From positions 679,093 through 743,092 of the forward strand of contig JAJEKB010021076.1 of assembly GCA_022393335.1 (NCBI GenBank): DNA of 64,000 nt, written 5' to 3'. The notes below the pieces were generated by a model. It did not search any database. It was given only the letters and a program-made list of their open reading frames with translations, and had not been told where the DNA came from. This stretch comes from Macrotrachela quadricornifera (Eukaryota; Rotifera; Eurotatoria; Philodinida; Philodinidae). Each line of letters opens with the position of its first letter. Position 1 is the stretch's first letter. Positions 1 through 12,100 of the stretch are shown here, in pieces. The position numbers and the translations under genes were made by a program.

Positions 1-644
1 CTACTTTACTTTACGTGTTTCTGGATTAAAATATAAATGAACTAGCTCACGTTTTGTTGTATCAAGTTTCATTTCTTCATTTTGCCATTTTAAAATAAAA
101 TTTTTGTATGTAAATTATTCAGTAATTGAATGACTTTGTCTAAATTTTCATTAAATGGGTTGTAAGTTAATTCAATAAAGGCATTAGCATCAGAGAGAAA
201 TTTTTGCACTTTCTTTTCAAACTCAATTGCTGAACCAATATAAAACTGATTACTTTTATCAGAAACACGAATAATAAGTTTATTTTGTTTAATTTTTTTT
301 CGAATCGATGCTATAATTTGTGGTTGTTCTCCAGCTTCAATGTAATGTTGGTATGGTAGTGGAGTAAAATAACAATGATTAAAATAATGAAGAAATTCAC
401 TTGAATATTGTCTACAAATTGAATTTCTTGGTGGTATATTACACACATCTGATGTTAGATGTTTTTTAACTTTACTTGTAATGTCTTTATGTTCATCTTT
501 AATTTTAATTGTTCGTTGTTTTCGAGGACGCAGTGTACTTTGATTTAATCTTATACATGATGAACGTAAGACAAAAACAAGATATTCAGAAACAGAAATA
601 AAAATAACAATAAGTTTAAATTTTTTTGGAAATAAATATTGCAC
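1..644 (-). pseudogene. Penelope-like (Athena-type) reverse transcriptase, N-terminal fragment
   Basis: A 184-codon open stretch (90-644) reads into a pattern I recognise from Penelope-like elements: a basic IRKKIKQNKLIIRVSDKS block, then FYIGS, then a Tyr-Asn-Pro segment and an LLNNL helix (about residues 113-180). After the stop near 90, a shifted frame continues toward the window edge with a LYFNP motif that normally precedes the RT fingers, then stops at the first bases of the window. The copy is therefore frameshifted and truncated before any RT catalytic motif. The N-terminal ~45 residues (hydrophobic, from the ATG at 644) may not belong to the element. Penelope-like elements are retroelements found at bdelloid telomeres and elsewhere; no telomeric repeat is seen here. 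The family call rests on motif memory. Confidence 0.6.
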
Positions 645-796
645 CAGATGAAAGATGATGCCATTCTAATACTAGGTGTGGCACTTTATCTTTACTTTAT
701 TCGAATAATAAAGTAAAGCAAAGTAATATAACCAAATTAATTTTATTATTGATTTATCAGCTCGTTTTCATGAATCGATAAAGTTACAACTAAGGG

Positions 797-2403
797 TGGC
801 ACTTTACTTTTACTTTACCAGTAGATAGTAAATAATCAGTTTACTATTTACTTTTGTAAATTAAATACCAAATCTTTTTTGAATTTGACGTCATATAGTT
901 AGTGATCCTGCTAACTGAATATAGAAAATCGACTACTATCGATCGGGCATACTCTTGGGTCCTTTACTACTATATACTGGAGGTACCCATAGGTCATCAA
1001 GTACTATATATTGTGTTACCCTTGGCTCCTCAGCTACTATATATGAGCAGTACCCTTAGGTCCTTTTCTACTATGTATTGGAGGTATCCTTGGATCCTGA
1101 AGTACTATATAATGGAGGTACCATCAGTCCTCAAGTACTATATATGATGGGTACCATTGTTTTCTTAAATACTGTATGCCGGGAGTACCGTGAGGTTCAC
1201 TAGCATTAGATACTGGTGATCCCCATAAATTCCCTTTCCACTCTCCTTTTTCTCCAATACTGTATTAGTAAAACATCATGATGTTGGAGGCGCATTATAG
1301 CATATTTATGACAACTTCTAATGGGCTCGAATAACCCCATGTTTCAGCCTTACATTAAAGGCAATATTGACGAGTCACAAAGCGGTTTCTCCTACACTTG
1401 ATGACCTAGAAGCATCTCTCTTATATAGGAGTGCAGTACCTGTCGGCATCCGTATTATATAGGACTTGAGAACATGGTGGTAAGCGTATTAAATACAAAT
1501 ATGAATTTGTTGGGGCAGGTCCAAGGAGGTCGTCGACTGCTGATCGTTAAACGAGATGAGATTGTTACAGGTCTGTCTGCCCGCAGTTTTCTCTGTCCTT
1601 TTACACTGACACAAATAAACACATGTGTTTCATATGTCTGTCTCTTCTGTCGAAAAAATTTCTTTTTTCTTAGATGATCATTTCGATCAATAAAATTTAT
1701 TCGAGGCTCCAAAGGTACCACAAAATATAATACTTGACGACGTATGAGTACCCCGGTATATAGTACCTAAGGACTATTTACTATTGTCCATCCAAAAAAA
1801 GAATGGTCCGTGAGTATTTTTTGAATAACTTTTGAACGATGAAAGCTAGAGAGCTGCGGGTTTCACCATTGGAAAGAGGAGACGAAGACGCATCGAACTG
1901 TGCATTATAAAATAACTTCACATACTCTTCTCAAAGACTTTAATCGACATTTTTGAAAAAGAACATTGTGTAAGGTGAGTGATGTGATTTTTCAATAATT
2001 TTCTATGCAATTGAACGGCTAGCAGAAGATCTACAAACTATATGTAAAGCCAAGACTTTTAGGTCTATTCAATCAAAAGTTATAAGTATCCTAGTGGAAA
2101 TTCTTAGCAGTTTTTTGTATTAATTTCTGTAAAAAAGTCACTTTTTCTGTTTTTCTCATAAAATAGAAATTCAATTTTTCGGCAATATTTTTCGAAAATT
2201 GTTTAAAAAAATTTTGAGAGGTTTCCTGAAAACACCTGTACTATACGAATTGATGCATCTTTATCTCTTCTTTGCAATGGTGAAAACCGCAGCTCTCTAG
2301 CTTTCATCGTTCAAAAGTTATTCAAAAAATACTCACGGACCATTCTTTTTTTGGATGGACAATAGTAAATATATTTATTTTACAAAAGTAAATATACCAC
2401 CCC
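797..2403. mobile_element. Inner hAT-like element with interrupted left inverted repeat
   Basis: The right arm (about 2275-2403) is one block. Its inverse is found on the left in two pieces, 797-862 (AAGGGTGGCACTTTAC...) and about 1768-1880 (CTATTTACTATTGTCC... through AAAGCTAGAGAGCTGCGG). The ~905 bases between the pieces are a later insertion. The ends again resemble TAGGGGTGGCA. Flanking octamers GTTACAAC and TATGCAAC match at 6 or fewer positions, so the target duplication is uncertain. No ORF of a transposase was recognised. Confidence 0.55.
863..1767. repeat. Insertion carrying a 35-bp degenerate minisatellite (units at about 965-1155)
   Basis: Between the two halves of an inverted repeat arm lies foreign DNA. 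From about 965 to 1155 it holds at least five degenerate ~35-bp units of the form CTACTATATA-x-GG-x-GGTACC followed by a GGTCCTCAAG-like tail. The rest (1156-1767) has single scattered copies of the same words (for example near 1735-1765) and no recognisable gene. The same unit occurs at 36.05-36.68 kb. Confidence 0.6.
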
Positions 2404-3639
2404 TATATGCAACTAAAAGATTAAGCAAATTGGGAAAATTTTGCGTTCTACGAAATAAATGAATTGATGGAGTCGTTGATATAAGCTTGCTAAAAACTGT
2501 TATACTATTTTTTAATGATTTTGTTTTCAAACTTTTCACTTCTTATCTGCCATTGACTTCATACTGAGCTACTGTCGCACTATTTTCGAAACCAACCATC
2601 GTTTTTGCCTATGGTTTTTCAGATTGAATAGTAAGAAAGACTAGTATTTTGTTTGATTTTATTTACAGAGACGGTTCGATTCGGAGAGAAAGCTCACAGT
2701 ATACGATGACCTGGTACTATAGTCTTGAGTTAGTAAGCTTGAAATAACGACTTTACTCTGGCACACAAAAGTGTAGTATCGTGATTTTCATAAAGATTTC
2801 ATATTTTATTTTGTCTGTAATCATATCGATCTTTGTACATTCAATCAAAAGACTTTTTTTGGATAATTCAAATGAATTCTCTCGAAATCAGATAAAGATT
2901 TTTCAATTACAATCATTGAAAATAATCCAAATTGACGCTTCATTTTTTTTGGTGTAAAACAGAAAAAAACAATGATAATAGCTTTTCGTTTGAGATGCGC
3001 ATTTTTTCATATCTTCATTCTTTCCTCTTGCTTTATAACTTATCCATGTATGATTTCAGTTAAAGGAACACAAAATATCGTTGTACTGTTTATCTTTTTT
3101 TCATTCTCTTCTCTTTCCTTATAACTATCTATCTATCATTAAGGTCAAAGAAATACACCAAACGATTGTGAAATAAGTAGAAATAGAATAAACTGCATTT
3201 ACAAACTTATTTTCATCAAATGAATTAGTTCTATTGAAATAATATCCACTTTTTATTATATATATACATCAAAAGGAATGAGACTTAAAATTTTATAATA
3301 TGGCATACTCGCAGTTTTTGTTTTATTTTGCAATTATTTATTAAAAAATGGTTTTATATAAACTTTAATATTTTGTAACTGTATCAGTGCATGATAATGA
3401 GCTGATAAACCAACAATAAAATTAACTTGGTTATATCACTTTATTTTACTTTACTTTTTTCAAAGTACAATAAAGATAAAGTGCTACCCCTAATAAGAGC
3501 CATCAAAAACTTTGAAACTTTTAGATTGAAATACTCTCAATAAGATCTCTATCCACTCAAAGTTTCAAGTCAATATTCGAAATTTAATTTTGAAGATGAT
3601 ATGAGCCGGACTATGACATATTATTAAAAATATTACGAA

Positions 3640-4229
3640 GGAAGCTCCAGAGATATTCAATGAGTTTAGAATCCATCTTTTGCCCATGAAGAGACCTCAA
3701 TGAAGTATGAACAACTTCAAGAGCATAACGGCCCTTAGTGCTTTTGTATTGAGTTACACACATTTTACTCGAATTTTCGGCTATCGGATGATATTTGTAA
3801 ACAAATCGAACGAGGATATTTCGGTCTGAGATTTTGTCTACAGAAAAGTCTTGTTGTGAGTAGAGTCCTCTGAAAATTCCAGCTCAAAACAATATTTCCT
3901 TCTCGACATATTAAGGTCCCAAAAATCACCCATTTTTATATTTCTCGGACTTAAATATGTCGAGAAGGAAACATTGTTTCGAGCTGAAACTTTCAGAGCA
4001 TTTTACTCACAACAAGACTTGGCTGTGGACAAAATCTCAGACCGAAATATCCCCATTAAATTTGTTGATAGATACCATCCCATAGTCGAAATTCCAGTAA
4101 AATGCCTGTAACTCGAGACAAAAGCACTAGGAATCGTTATGCTCCTGAGATTTTTCATACCTCATTGAGTTCTATTGATGGCCAGAAGATGGACCCTAAA
4201 CTCTTTGAACATCTCGGGAGCTTTCCTCG
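3640..4229. repeat. Foldback (imperfect palindrome), arms about 278 bp
   Basis: 3640-3917 and 3952-4229 are inverted copies of each other; complementary positions sum to about 7869. Examples are AAGGAAGCTCC near 3648 against GGAGCTTTCCT near 4218, and CTTCTCGACATATT near 3900 against AATATGTCGAGAAG. The ~34-bp centre is unpaired. The arms have diverged by point changes, so this is not recent. No target duplication or transposase was identified. Confidence 0.75.
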
Positions 4230-4284
4230 TTACTACCATAACTATAATTCAAGAAGAAATACTCATGGCCACGAATCATTTTAG

Positions 4285-6690
4285 GTTTTTCTTTAGTCTC
4301 AATAGGTCCTACCTAATCAGATAAAACTGATCTCAAAAGTGATTTATTACTTGAAGAGTTTCCTAATAAGATTTTGTGTTTCCAAGAGAAAATGGCTTCC
4401 AAAAACTAAATAATTGAATAATTTAGATTCAAAAAATATCATAAACATTTAAATCCTATAAATGCATTAAATAACATGTATAAATAGTTGTAATTTATAT
4501 TTGATTAAACTTCTAAAAATTTAATTCACATAAACGCATCAAATAAAATAAAATAAGATAAAATATTATAAAACAAATAAATAATTTTTATTTTAATGGA
4601 ATCAAACGCAGTGAATCAGTATAAACTGTATCATTTAATATAAATAAATAGTTTTAATTTAAATACATACAAAAGGGATTAACTCATACAGCAATTGCAA
4701 AAATATTATTTTATTAACTCATCAGTTGCCGGAGAGTACAATAAATACATAGCACCATCAATTGGCTTTTATACATGAACGAACAATAACTATAGCTATC
4801 ATTATTACAATGAATTGTTTCGGATTGAAATTGATTTTCAAATTGTATTCGAAATCATTATTGAATTTCCATTTCTTTTAAAAATGAAGTTTTTCGAAAA
4901 TCAAACTAAATCTCTATAAACTAGAAAATTGAGCATTTAATAAATTTTCAAGATTTGACAGATGAATTATGGAAATTTAAAAATGCTCCACGTATTTTAA
5001 AGTCAATTTTCTTAAAAGTATATTTTCAAAAGCTTCACAATCTATTATTTTATCTTAATCTGATGGATTTACATATTTTCTATCTAACATTTTTGACTTT
5101 TTTTTCTGCAAAGGTTTCTGCAGTGAATTCGTTCAACCAATGCCAAACATAGGTACATCTGATAGTAGTAGGTAATCAGCACATATCTTCCTTGCAATAA
5201 ATAAATACAGTGGAGTCTTTCTAATACGAGGAGTATCGGAGCTGATTGCACGCGTTTAGTTTACGAAAATGCTCATTATTGAAAAGTTCAACTCTCACCA
5301 CTTTTGAATCGTTCTCATTAATTCAAGTAAATATGAGAGCCCACAATCTAGATCTTCATTAAAATGAAAAAAAAAATGGTTTATACATCGATAATCACTA
5401 CATTATAACAAAGATAAAAATACGCGCCCAGCGATTTTTTTATTCAGTTTTTCTGCTATTTTTAGATTTATTACGTGTATGATCGAAATCAATCGTTGCA
5501 TACACGGCGTTTTACTTGATTAGTTACGTATTTTTTGTTAGGGTAGACAAAAAAAGAATGCATTCATTAGTGATTGATCTATTAATAGAAAAATATAAAC
5601 GCGCGCTTCTCACATTTTTATTCAGTTTTTTTGCATTGTGTGTATATCCTTGAATAGCGCATTCATACATTTTATTACTAATTCGCTCGTCGTGGGTATT
5701 GATTAAAAGGTAACTACAACCAAACTATTTGAATTTAGTCTACAGTGTTTAAATGATACATTTACGTATTACAATTTCTTCTTGTGAGAAAAATGTAATT
5801 AGTAATTGTATCGTCTTTCAATACTTGTGAATAAAAAGAAAATCAACAGCTTAAGACCAGTATGAGAATAAAGACAATATGTTTTCTACTCTTAGATACC
5901 TTCTGACAGAGTTCAGTTTTGTATCTTGAATTTAGTATTCTACAATATGGCTCGAGTGACTCTTTGTTTAAGTTGTTTGTGCATATTTTAGGTAAAGATA
6001 TTTCACAGAGTATCACGTGAAAGTTCTCTCTCTAGCTAAGCTCTGTCTGCAAGAGGGAAAGAGAGAGAGAGAGAGAGAGAGAATGGTATCAAAGATGACA
6101 TTCTTTCTCGAAAAACAAAACATGAATGAAGAAGCACAAAAAGCTTAATCAAAAGATGCGCCTTTGGATGCTCTACAAGACTATGTAAAACTTAATCCAG
6201 GCTCTTCGAAACAAATTGCATAACAGAAACAAAACGTAAAAAGTAGTATGAAAAAAGTGTCAACTTTACATACTAAAATGAATTTCTTTTTTTTTGCATG
6301 CCCAATGAGTAAACAAAATAAAAAGTTTTGTAGAGCATCTTCTGCTTTATCTATTGGTATAAAATTGTAAAATCCTCGATAAAATTTTTGTGATCAAAAA
6401 TTTCAAAAAAAAAACAAGATATATAAAATCTATGAGTTTTGATATATCAACTTTTTTGGGTCAAATAAGTTTTTCTTGAAATATTAGAAGGCTTTGCTCA
6501 AAAAATATAAAAGTGTGGGTTTCTATCTAACTTTTTATGCTCTTTCTAGCTACCTAACTTATTTCAAAATCTAACACTTTTTGGCAACTGATCCCTACTA
6601 TTTTGGGTGTTGATCTCGTAGACCCTCTCCTAAGTGCTATCTCTGCCTTCCTATGAGACATCTAAACATACTTCATGCAAGGCTTATTTG
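4285..6690. other. AT-rich DNA without recognisable genes; one (GA)n microsatellite
   Basis: Only short AT-rich ORFs occur, such as 4955-5152, and none resembles a protein I know. A pure GA run lies at about 6058-6083. Two diverged copies of a CGCGC...TTTTTATTCAGTTTTT block lie near 5425-5460 and 5600-5635. Nothing else is supported. Confidence 0.5.
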
Positions 6691-7920
6691 GATCAGCACA
6701 CCGTAAAAAACAGATATCCTACAGAACTTTGAAGATTTGGTACCGTTTAACAAAACAAATTGAAATTTTATGCCATGAAAATCGTTTCGTAATTATCACA
6801 CAGAGCCGTTAAAAATTTCGGAAATTGAAAAGAGTTTCGAGGTTTGACTACAAAACCTTCTAGAGCTTCCATGCATCGTGTACTAAACTTTCGGAGTTCC
6901 GTATCTTTTGTACAAAACCGTTGACAACTTTGTAAAGCATCTAAAAGTTCTGTAAAAGCTCAACGAATTCAGTCAGAGTTTCGTAAGTTCTGTAATAGTT
7001 CCGGATACATTATACAGAACTAACTAGTTTTGTAAAAGATATATCGAACGATTACATTATTTATGAAACTATAAACAGTTTCGTAAAATGTATGTTGAAT
7101 CCTTTGATATTCTAGGAAATCACTAAGAGTTTCGTGGGACAACTAAAGTTTCCGTATATCTCATACAAATCTATCAAAAGTTTCAGCATACATTGCACGG
7201 AACTGTTCAGAATCTCATAAATGACGTAAAAGTTCGGTGTACCATAAGGTTTGGCGCATTCTTTACGGAACCTTTAAATGATCTACGGAACTGTGGGTAG
7301 TTTTTTATCATAGATACAAAACTACCAAAGATTTAGTAGATGATGAACAGAACTTCGAGAAGGTTTTGTAATGAGACGTCGAAACCTTCTTAAGTTTTCG
7401 GAACCTAAAAAGATTCTGTATGACAGCTACGAAACGATTTTCATGCCATAGAACTTAAAATCGTTTCGTAACACAGTTGCGAACCTTCAAAGTTCGATAG
7501 AATACTTATTTGTTTTAGAGTGTATATGATGGAATAGTTCTGTCGAATGTACTTTAAACTACATTTAAAAACATGTTTCATACCAAGCTTTTGAAAAGAG
7601 GTTTTCACAATAATGATATGGTGAACCATATTTCCTCTGTTAAATCCTTCCATAATTCCCTAATTTGACTGAGAAACCATGAAGCGTTCTGTAGAATTAA
7701 CAGAACCTTTTCTGGTTCAATATCTTTGGATAAAACACTTTTGATAGTTCAGTATTCTTTGACAGAATCTTATGACGTTCAGTATTGTTGGAAGGGGAGG
7801 GGGAACTTGTTTGTTTGAGTTTTCTTGAACGGAAAGCTTTTATGGTTCAGCATCTTTTGACAGTACCTTACATGGTTCAGGAATATTGGACACAACCTGT
7901 TCGGTTCCGTAGCTTCTCAA
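6690..7920. repeat. Degenerate array of GTTCCGTA / AACTTTTxxGG words
   Basis: For about 1.2 kb, variants of AGTTCTGTAAAAG, GAACTTTGAAG, TTTCGTAA and CGGAACC recur every 40-60 bases on both strands, without an exact period. The clearest stretch is 6710-7470. It begins after CACCGTAAAAAACA near 6700, and a TGTTTTAGAGTG word near 7512 is its approximate inverse, so part of it may be one miniature element with TIR-like ends. Similar text occurs at 56.69-56.96 kb and inside the hairpin at 60.5-60.8 kb. Confidence 0.45.
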
Positions 7921-9170
7921 AAGAGGTACTTTTTAATTAAATATTATAATTATTTAAAACTCTACATAGCTACTTAAAATTAAGTGGGTCTACAATATTT
8001 GTGTACCTTTTTGCGTAAGTAGCTATTGAAAAGTAAAAGTTCAGCTATTTAAACGATATTTACAACTATTACATTATTTCAATAGCTGAATTATTTTACA
8101 AAATTTCAAAATAAAAATAGAATATTATTTCTAAAATAGTCAGCATTCCTAATGATAAGCTTTTCACCAGTTATATTAATGCAGTGCTGATAGATATGAA
8201 TGTTTTTAACAGTCAGTAATTGAAATGCGGAACTCCATTTTGTATATTGTACGAAATTCAGATCTACAGCCGGCCAATATATATATTTGTAATATAGAGT
8301 TTGTTTTTAATAAAAAAAAATTATTTTTAAAACAGATGGTTAATTAAAATTATTTAAATCCAATTTCGTAATCAGCATAACACACTAGATTGGATACCAT
8401 CTATTTTACCGAAAACATTTTTCCTCAACAATTCGGCCACACTTACCCTCAGCAGTTTTTTTGTTTGTTGTCCCCTCCTGCTGAATTATTTAGGAAAAAC
8501 ATTTTTTGATAAAATATATGTTATCCAATGTAGTGTGTTATGCTGATTACGAATATTATGCTTATTTTTTTCAAAAAACAGTTTTTGATAGTCAAAACCA
8601 TGAAATACGAGTGAAATTCTTTAACCTTTTGCAATTAATTGATTTTCTCAGCAATGAAAAGGAATTTCAAAAAACTGTCCGTATATTTTTGGAGAGAAGC
8701 ATCTAATGAGTCGAGTCATGTGAAAATATTGACTCTAGCATCTCATGAAAAACTCGTGAAAAGTTTGCAAAAATGAGGAGAAATTTTTGTGGCCCCTTCA
8801 CTTTCGACCACCTTGGGGGATGGGCATTTATATCTGAAACAGTTTTAAAACTATTTTCTAATTCAGTTTTCAAAACCAAACAAGAGTATAGAAGTTTGAA
8901 TAGTTCAAATTGACAGAAAACTGAAAAAAAATCAACTTTATCAAAAATAGACGAAAAATCGTTTGTTTTACATCTATCGAGTTTTTTTCGTTTTCTCCAA
9001 TCGATGAAAGTCTGGGAAAACTTTATGAAACACATATAGTTGCTCGCCGTGAAATTCTCTATCGAATGACATATAAAAAGTCGAAAAATAAATTTTGCTA
9101 TAAGTTTGCTTTGCATGCACCTTAGAAATCATTGTTAAAACTCTTTATCTTTCACTTATACTTATCATAG
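7921..9170. other. Upstream region of the transporter gene; no gene recognised
   Basis: AT-rich DNA containing the small hairpin at 8368-8551. A 137-codon minus-strand ORF (8703-9116) has no recognisable motif and I do not treat it as a gene. The promoter of the transporter gene must lie in or near this interval, but no reliable core element can be assigned. Confidence 0.4.
8368..8551. mobile_element. Small hairpin miniature element
   Basis: CGTAATCAGCATAACACACT at 8368 is repeated inverted at 8532-8551, and the pairing continues inward through ATTGGATA...ATCTATTTTA...AAAACATTTTTCCT to about 8426 on the left and 8491 on the right. The loop is about 64 bp. This is a MITE-like structure; superfamily unknown. 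Confidence 0.65.
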
Positions 9171-12100
9171 ATGGATACGAAAGATACTGCTCCTTGGTAT
9201 CACCGATGGCGTACGTCACGTGTGTTAATTGTGACTATTGTTTTTATTGCATTATTTCTTGACGGTATTTTAGTTACAGCAGTTAGTAAGTATACACTAT
9301 CAAATTTTGAATTACATACAAAAAACCCGTTCATTTTTTCCTCTTCTCATCCAATACAGTTCCAATTCTTCCTGATTATCTGTACAAAATTGATCATTGT
9401 CATATGAATAGTGAAGTTGGTGACGTTAAATCATGCATGCGGAATGCAACCAGAATTAATGGGGAAATACAAAATGATCATTTACTGGAAGTAAGTGAAG
9501 ACGATCGATACAAAGCTTTGAATATCTTGAAAAACTACATATATTTTGGAACGTCTGATTGAAAAAGCTACATACTAAGTATGACTAGTATCATCTTAAC
9601 ATAAATTCAATCAAATATGATTCTTGTAGAATTTTTTAAAAAATTTAAAAAAAGGATCCTTCTCTTCCAGACTCGTACCAACTGATCGAAAACATCTATT
9701 AAAAATCCAACTTTAAACATTGGTATCGCTAGGAAGAACGGCAAAAAATGAAGTACTTGCTCTCAAACATGAACACAAAGTATACTGTAGTTTTGTGTTT
9801 CGTTGTTTTGTCTTACTCTTATCTTTCATATACATCAAAGATGTATAATAAGTCATGATCCTCTTCATATACTATTCTTGTTCTATACGAGTGATTCCAT
9901 GGGTAGTCAACCACAAAAAACGCAAAATCCTTGTTTCTTTTTGTTCAGTCGTGACTTTTGTAAAGCTTTTTGTGCTAATTATTCTGGTAAAAAAATTTTC
10001 CTCGATCGCCCGACTTTTTTTCATACTATAGTCAAAATCCTTCCAAATCTGAAATCATGGTTTTTCAGTATTTTAACTCTAGGCCCGTCTATACTTGAGC
10101 GGTTTTAAAATGTTTTTTTTTCATTAGAATAATCAGCACGAAGAGTTCTACAGTATAAACTATTTGAAAATTTTTTGAACTCTTCTTTCCATTGTTCAAA
10201 ATGGCTACATTTTAGAGAGATTAGACATGACAAGCTTTATAGCACAAAGTCTGCTCTACAAAATCCTATATTTGGTTTCCTGTTTAAATGGAAAAAGCTC
10301 GAAAAAAAAATTCGATACAATACTGTACATTGTATCTAACATGGAAATAGATGCGTTTCTATAAATAATTAGCTTTGAAATTTTATCTATTCAAGCTGAA
10401 AACAGTAGAAAATATTCATTTGATCAAGAAGATATAATTTGCGAGTATTGAAGCACTTCTTGATATCAAGTATACACCATTGATAGCGCGATGGTAACGT
10501 CTTGTCATATTCCATACAGAAAGCATGTTTTGTCTAAAAAATTGCAGTCAAAAAAGTCGTTTTTTTCATATCATGAACTCATTATCGATGATTATTATAC
10601 GATCTGATAATGGCCATATTTTTGGGTACAGAACTTTTGAACGTCAATAAATTGTTCTTTCGAGAGTATCAACTGATTTTGCCTACTAAAAACTGGTTGA
10701 TGAACAAGTGATGCAATAATATTTTTCGAAAGAATGCTCACATTGTTTCCTATTTTGTTGAAGCAACTGATCTATATTGAGAGTGAGAGAAATGGTTCAT
10801 AATATCGTGTTATGACCTCTTTCTGGGACTCTTTGATCTGTATCGCTTTAGTAAGATATTGTTTGTCATCATGTTCACGAATCACGATATGATCAATTGG
10901 AATGTCTTTTATTGTTTTGATTTGTCGTATAGATTTTTTTTTGTTCATGTTTTTTTTTGCTTTAAAGAATGAACTCTTCGACATAAAATAGTAAATTCAT
11001 CTTTCGGATCGATTTGATAAAATTGTCGAATATTTTTGATTCGTTCTAGAGGAAAATTTTATTGTTAACCTATAGAAGTTATATTTATTACTATTTAAAT
11101 ATTTAAATCGAGTCGAAAGTAGGATTTTGGTGACGTCGTCCATTGTATTATTGTCCAAATAAAAAGCAGTAATTGGTGGTTCATTCGTGTTATTCAGTTT
11201 AACAATGGCTGTATTGATTTTTTTCGTAAGTTTAAAAAAATCTTCTACAGAAGAAAATGTTGTATCCGATTTTAGTACAGATTGATTGACACTGGATCTG
11301 ACTGTAGTTCCTATCCCATCGGAAGGCCCTTTGTTAAGCCGACTTGCACAAAAAATTTAATGCGCATCAAGATTGAAGTCATATTTATGATGAAACAGAT
11401 TTATCATGTTCGAATGATTCTTAAAGTGGCTTGGTGCCTCGTTACCAAATCCATGAAAAAAGCTTTAGAATTTGATGCTAAGACTACCTCAAATAATCGA
11501 TTTTGGTAATTTGAGGATAATGTTTCCCTACATTCGAACAATCAGCCATTGAGCACAATAAGCCAATGTTATATCGTGACGCCTATAATCACCGATGATG
11601 ACCATATTCTTATGATTTGTCCCAACTTTAATGTGAACAGTAAATAGTGTAGCTTATACTTCCCGTCGTCTACTCAATGTATAATTTTCGGCAAAATCGA
11701 TCTATGCTGTGGCATATGATGTATCACTAGATAGTAATCGAAGATTGTTAATGTAAGCTCGTTGTCTCCATTTGAAATAGCTATGAACAAGTAATGTTTT
11801 GCATTGTTCATCAATTTCATCAAATCCTGATGTTATTGAGCCACGAATATGATGAAGATTAATTTTTTATTAGTTGATTTGCAAATTGATCATATCTATT
11901 CATTGTCTTCATCAATAATGTTGAAATGACATTAGAAAACTAATGAAGGAGACCGATTATTGCATCGATTACAACTATGTACGAAACAGTCGTCGTTAGA
12001 CTAGTTACAAACAACTGAATCGATCGATTTGGATAGAATAATTTTGACTAAATCGACATTTTCAGTTGATTTCCTTTTGAAAATATTGATTATAAGGCTA

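Larger units (their letters stand above)
672..3494. mobile_element. Outer hAT-like inverted-repeat element (2.8 kb), no coding capacity
   Basis: About 100 bases from 672 (TAGGTGTGGCACTTTATC...) to the TTTATCAGCTCG block near 765 recur inverted at 3395-3494, ending GTGCTACCCCTA. The ends (TAGGGGTGGCA-like) resemble hAT termini, but I could not see a clear 8-bp target duplication. The interior carries a second element (797-2403) and AT-rich DNA at 2404-3394 with no recognisable gene. Confidence 0.55.

Noticed and set aside
4102..4284. 60-codon ORF
   Set aside because: Falls in the right arm of the foldback 3640-4229 and is not preserved in the other arm.
8703..9116. 137-codon minus ORF just upstream of the transporter gene
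   Set aside because: No motif, no splice context, and wording resembles foldback arm text. Chance ORF in AT-rich repeat DNA.
9803..10108. 101-codon ORF in transporter intron 2
   Set aside because: It lies entirely in the left long inverted repeat of the transposon, and the diverged inverse copy near 13.8 kb does not keep it open.
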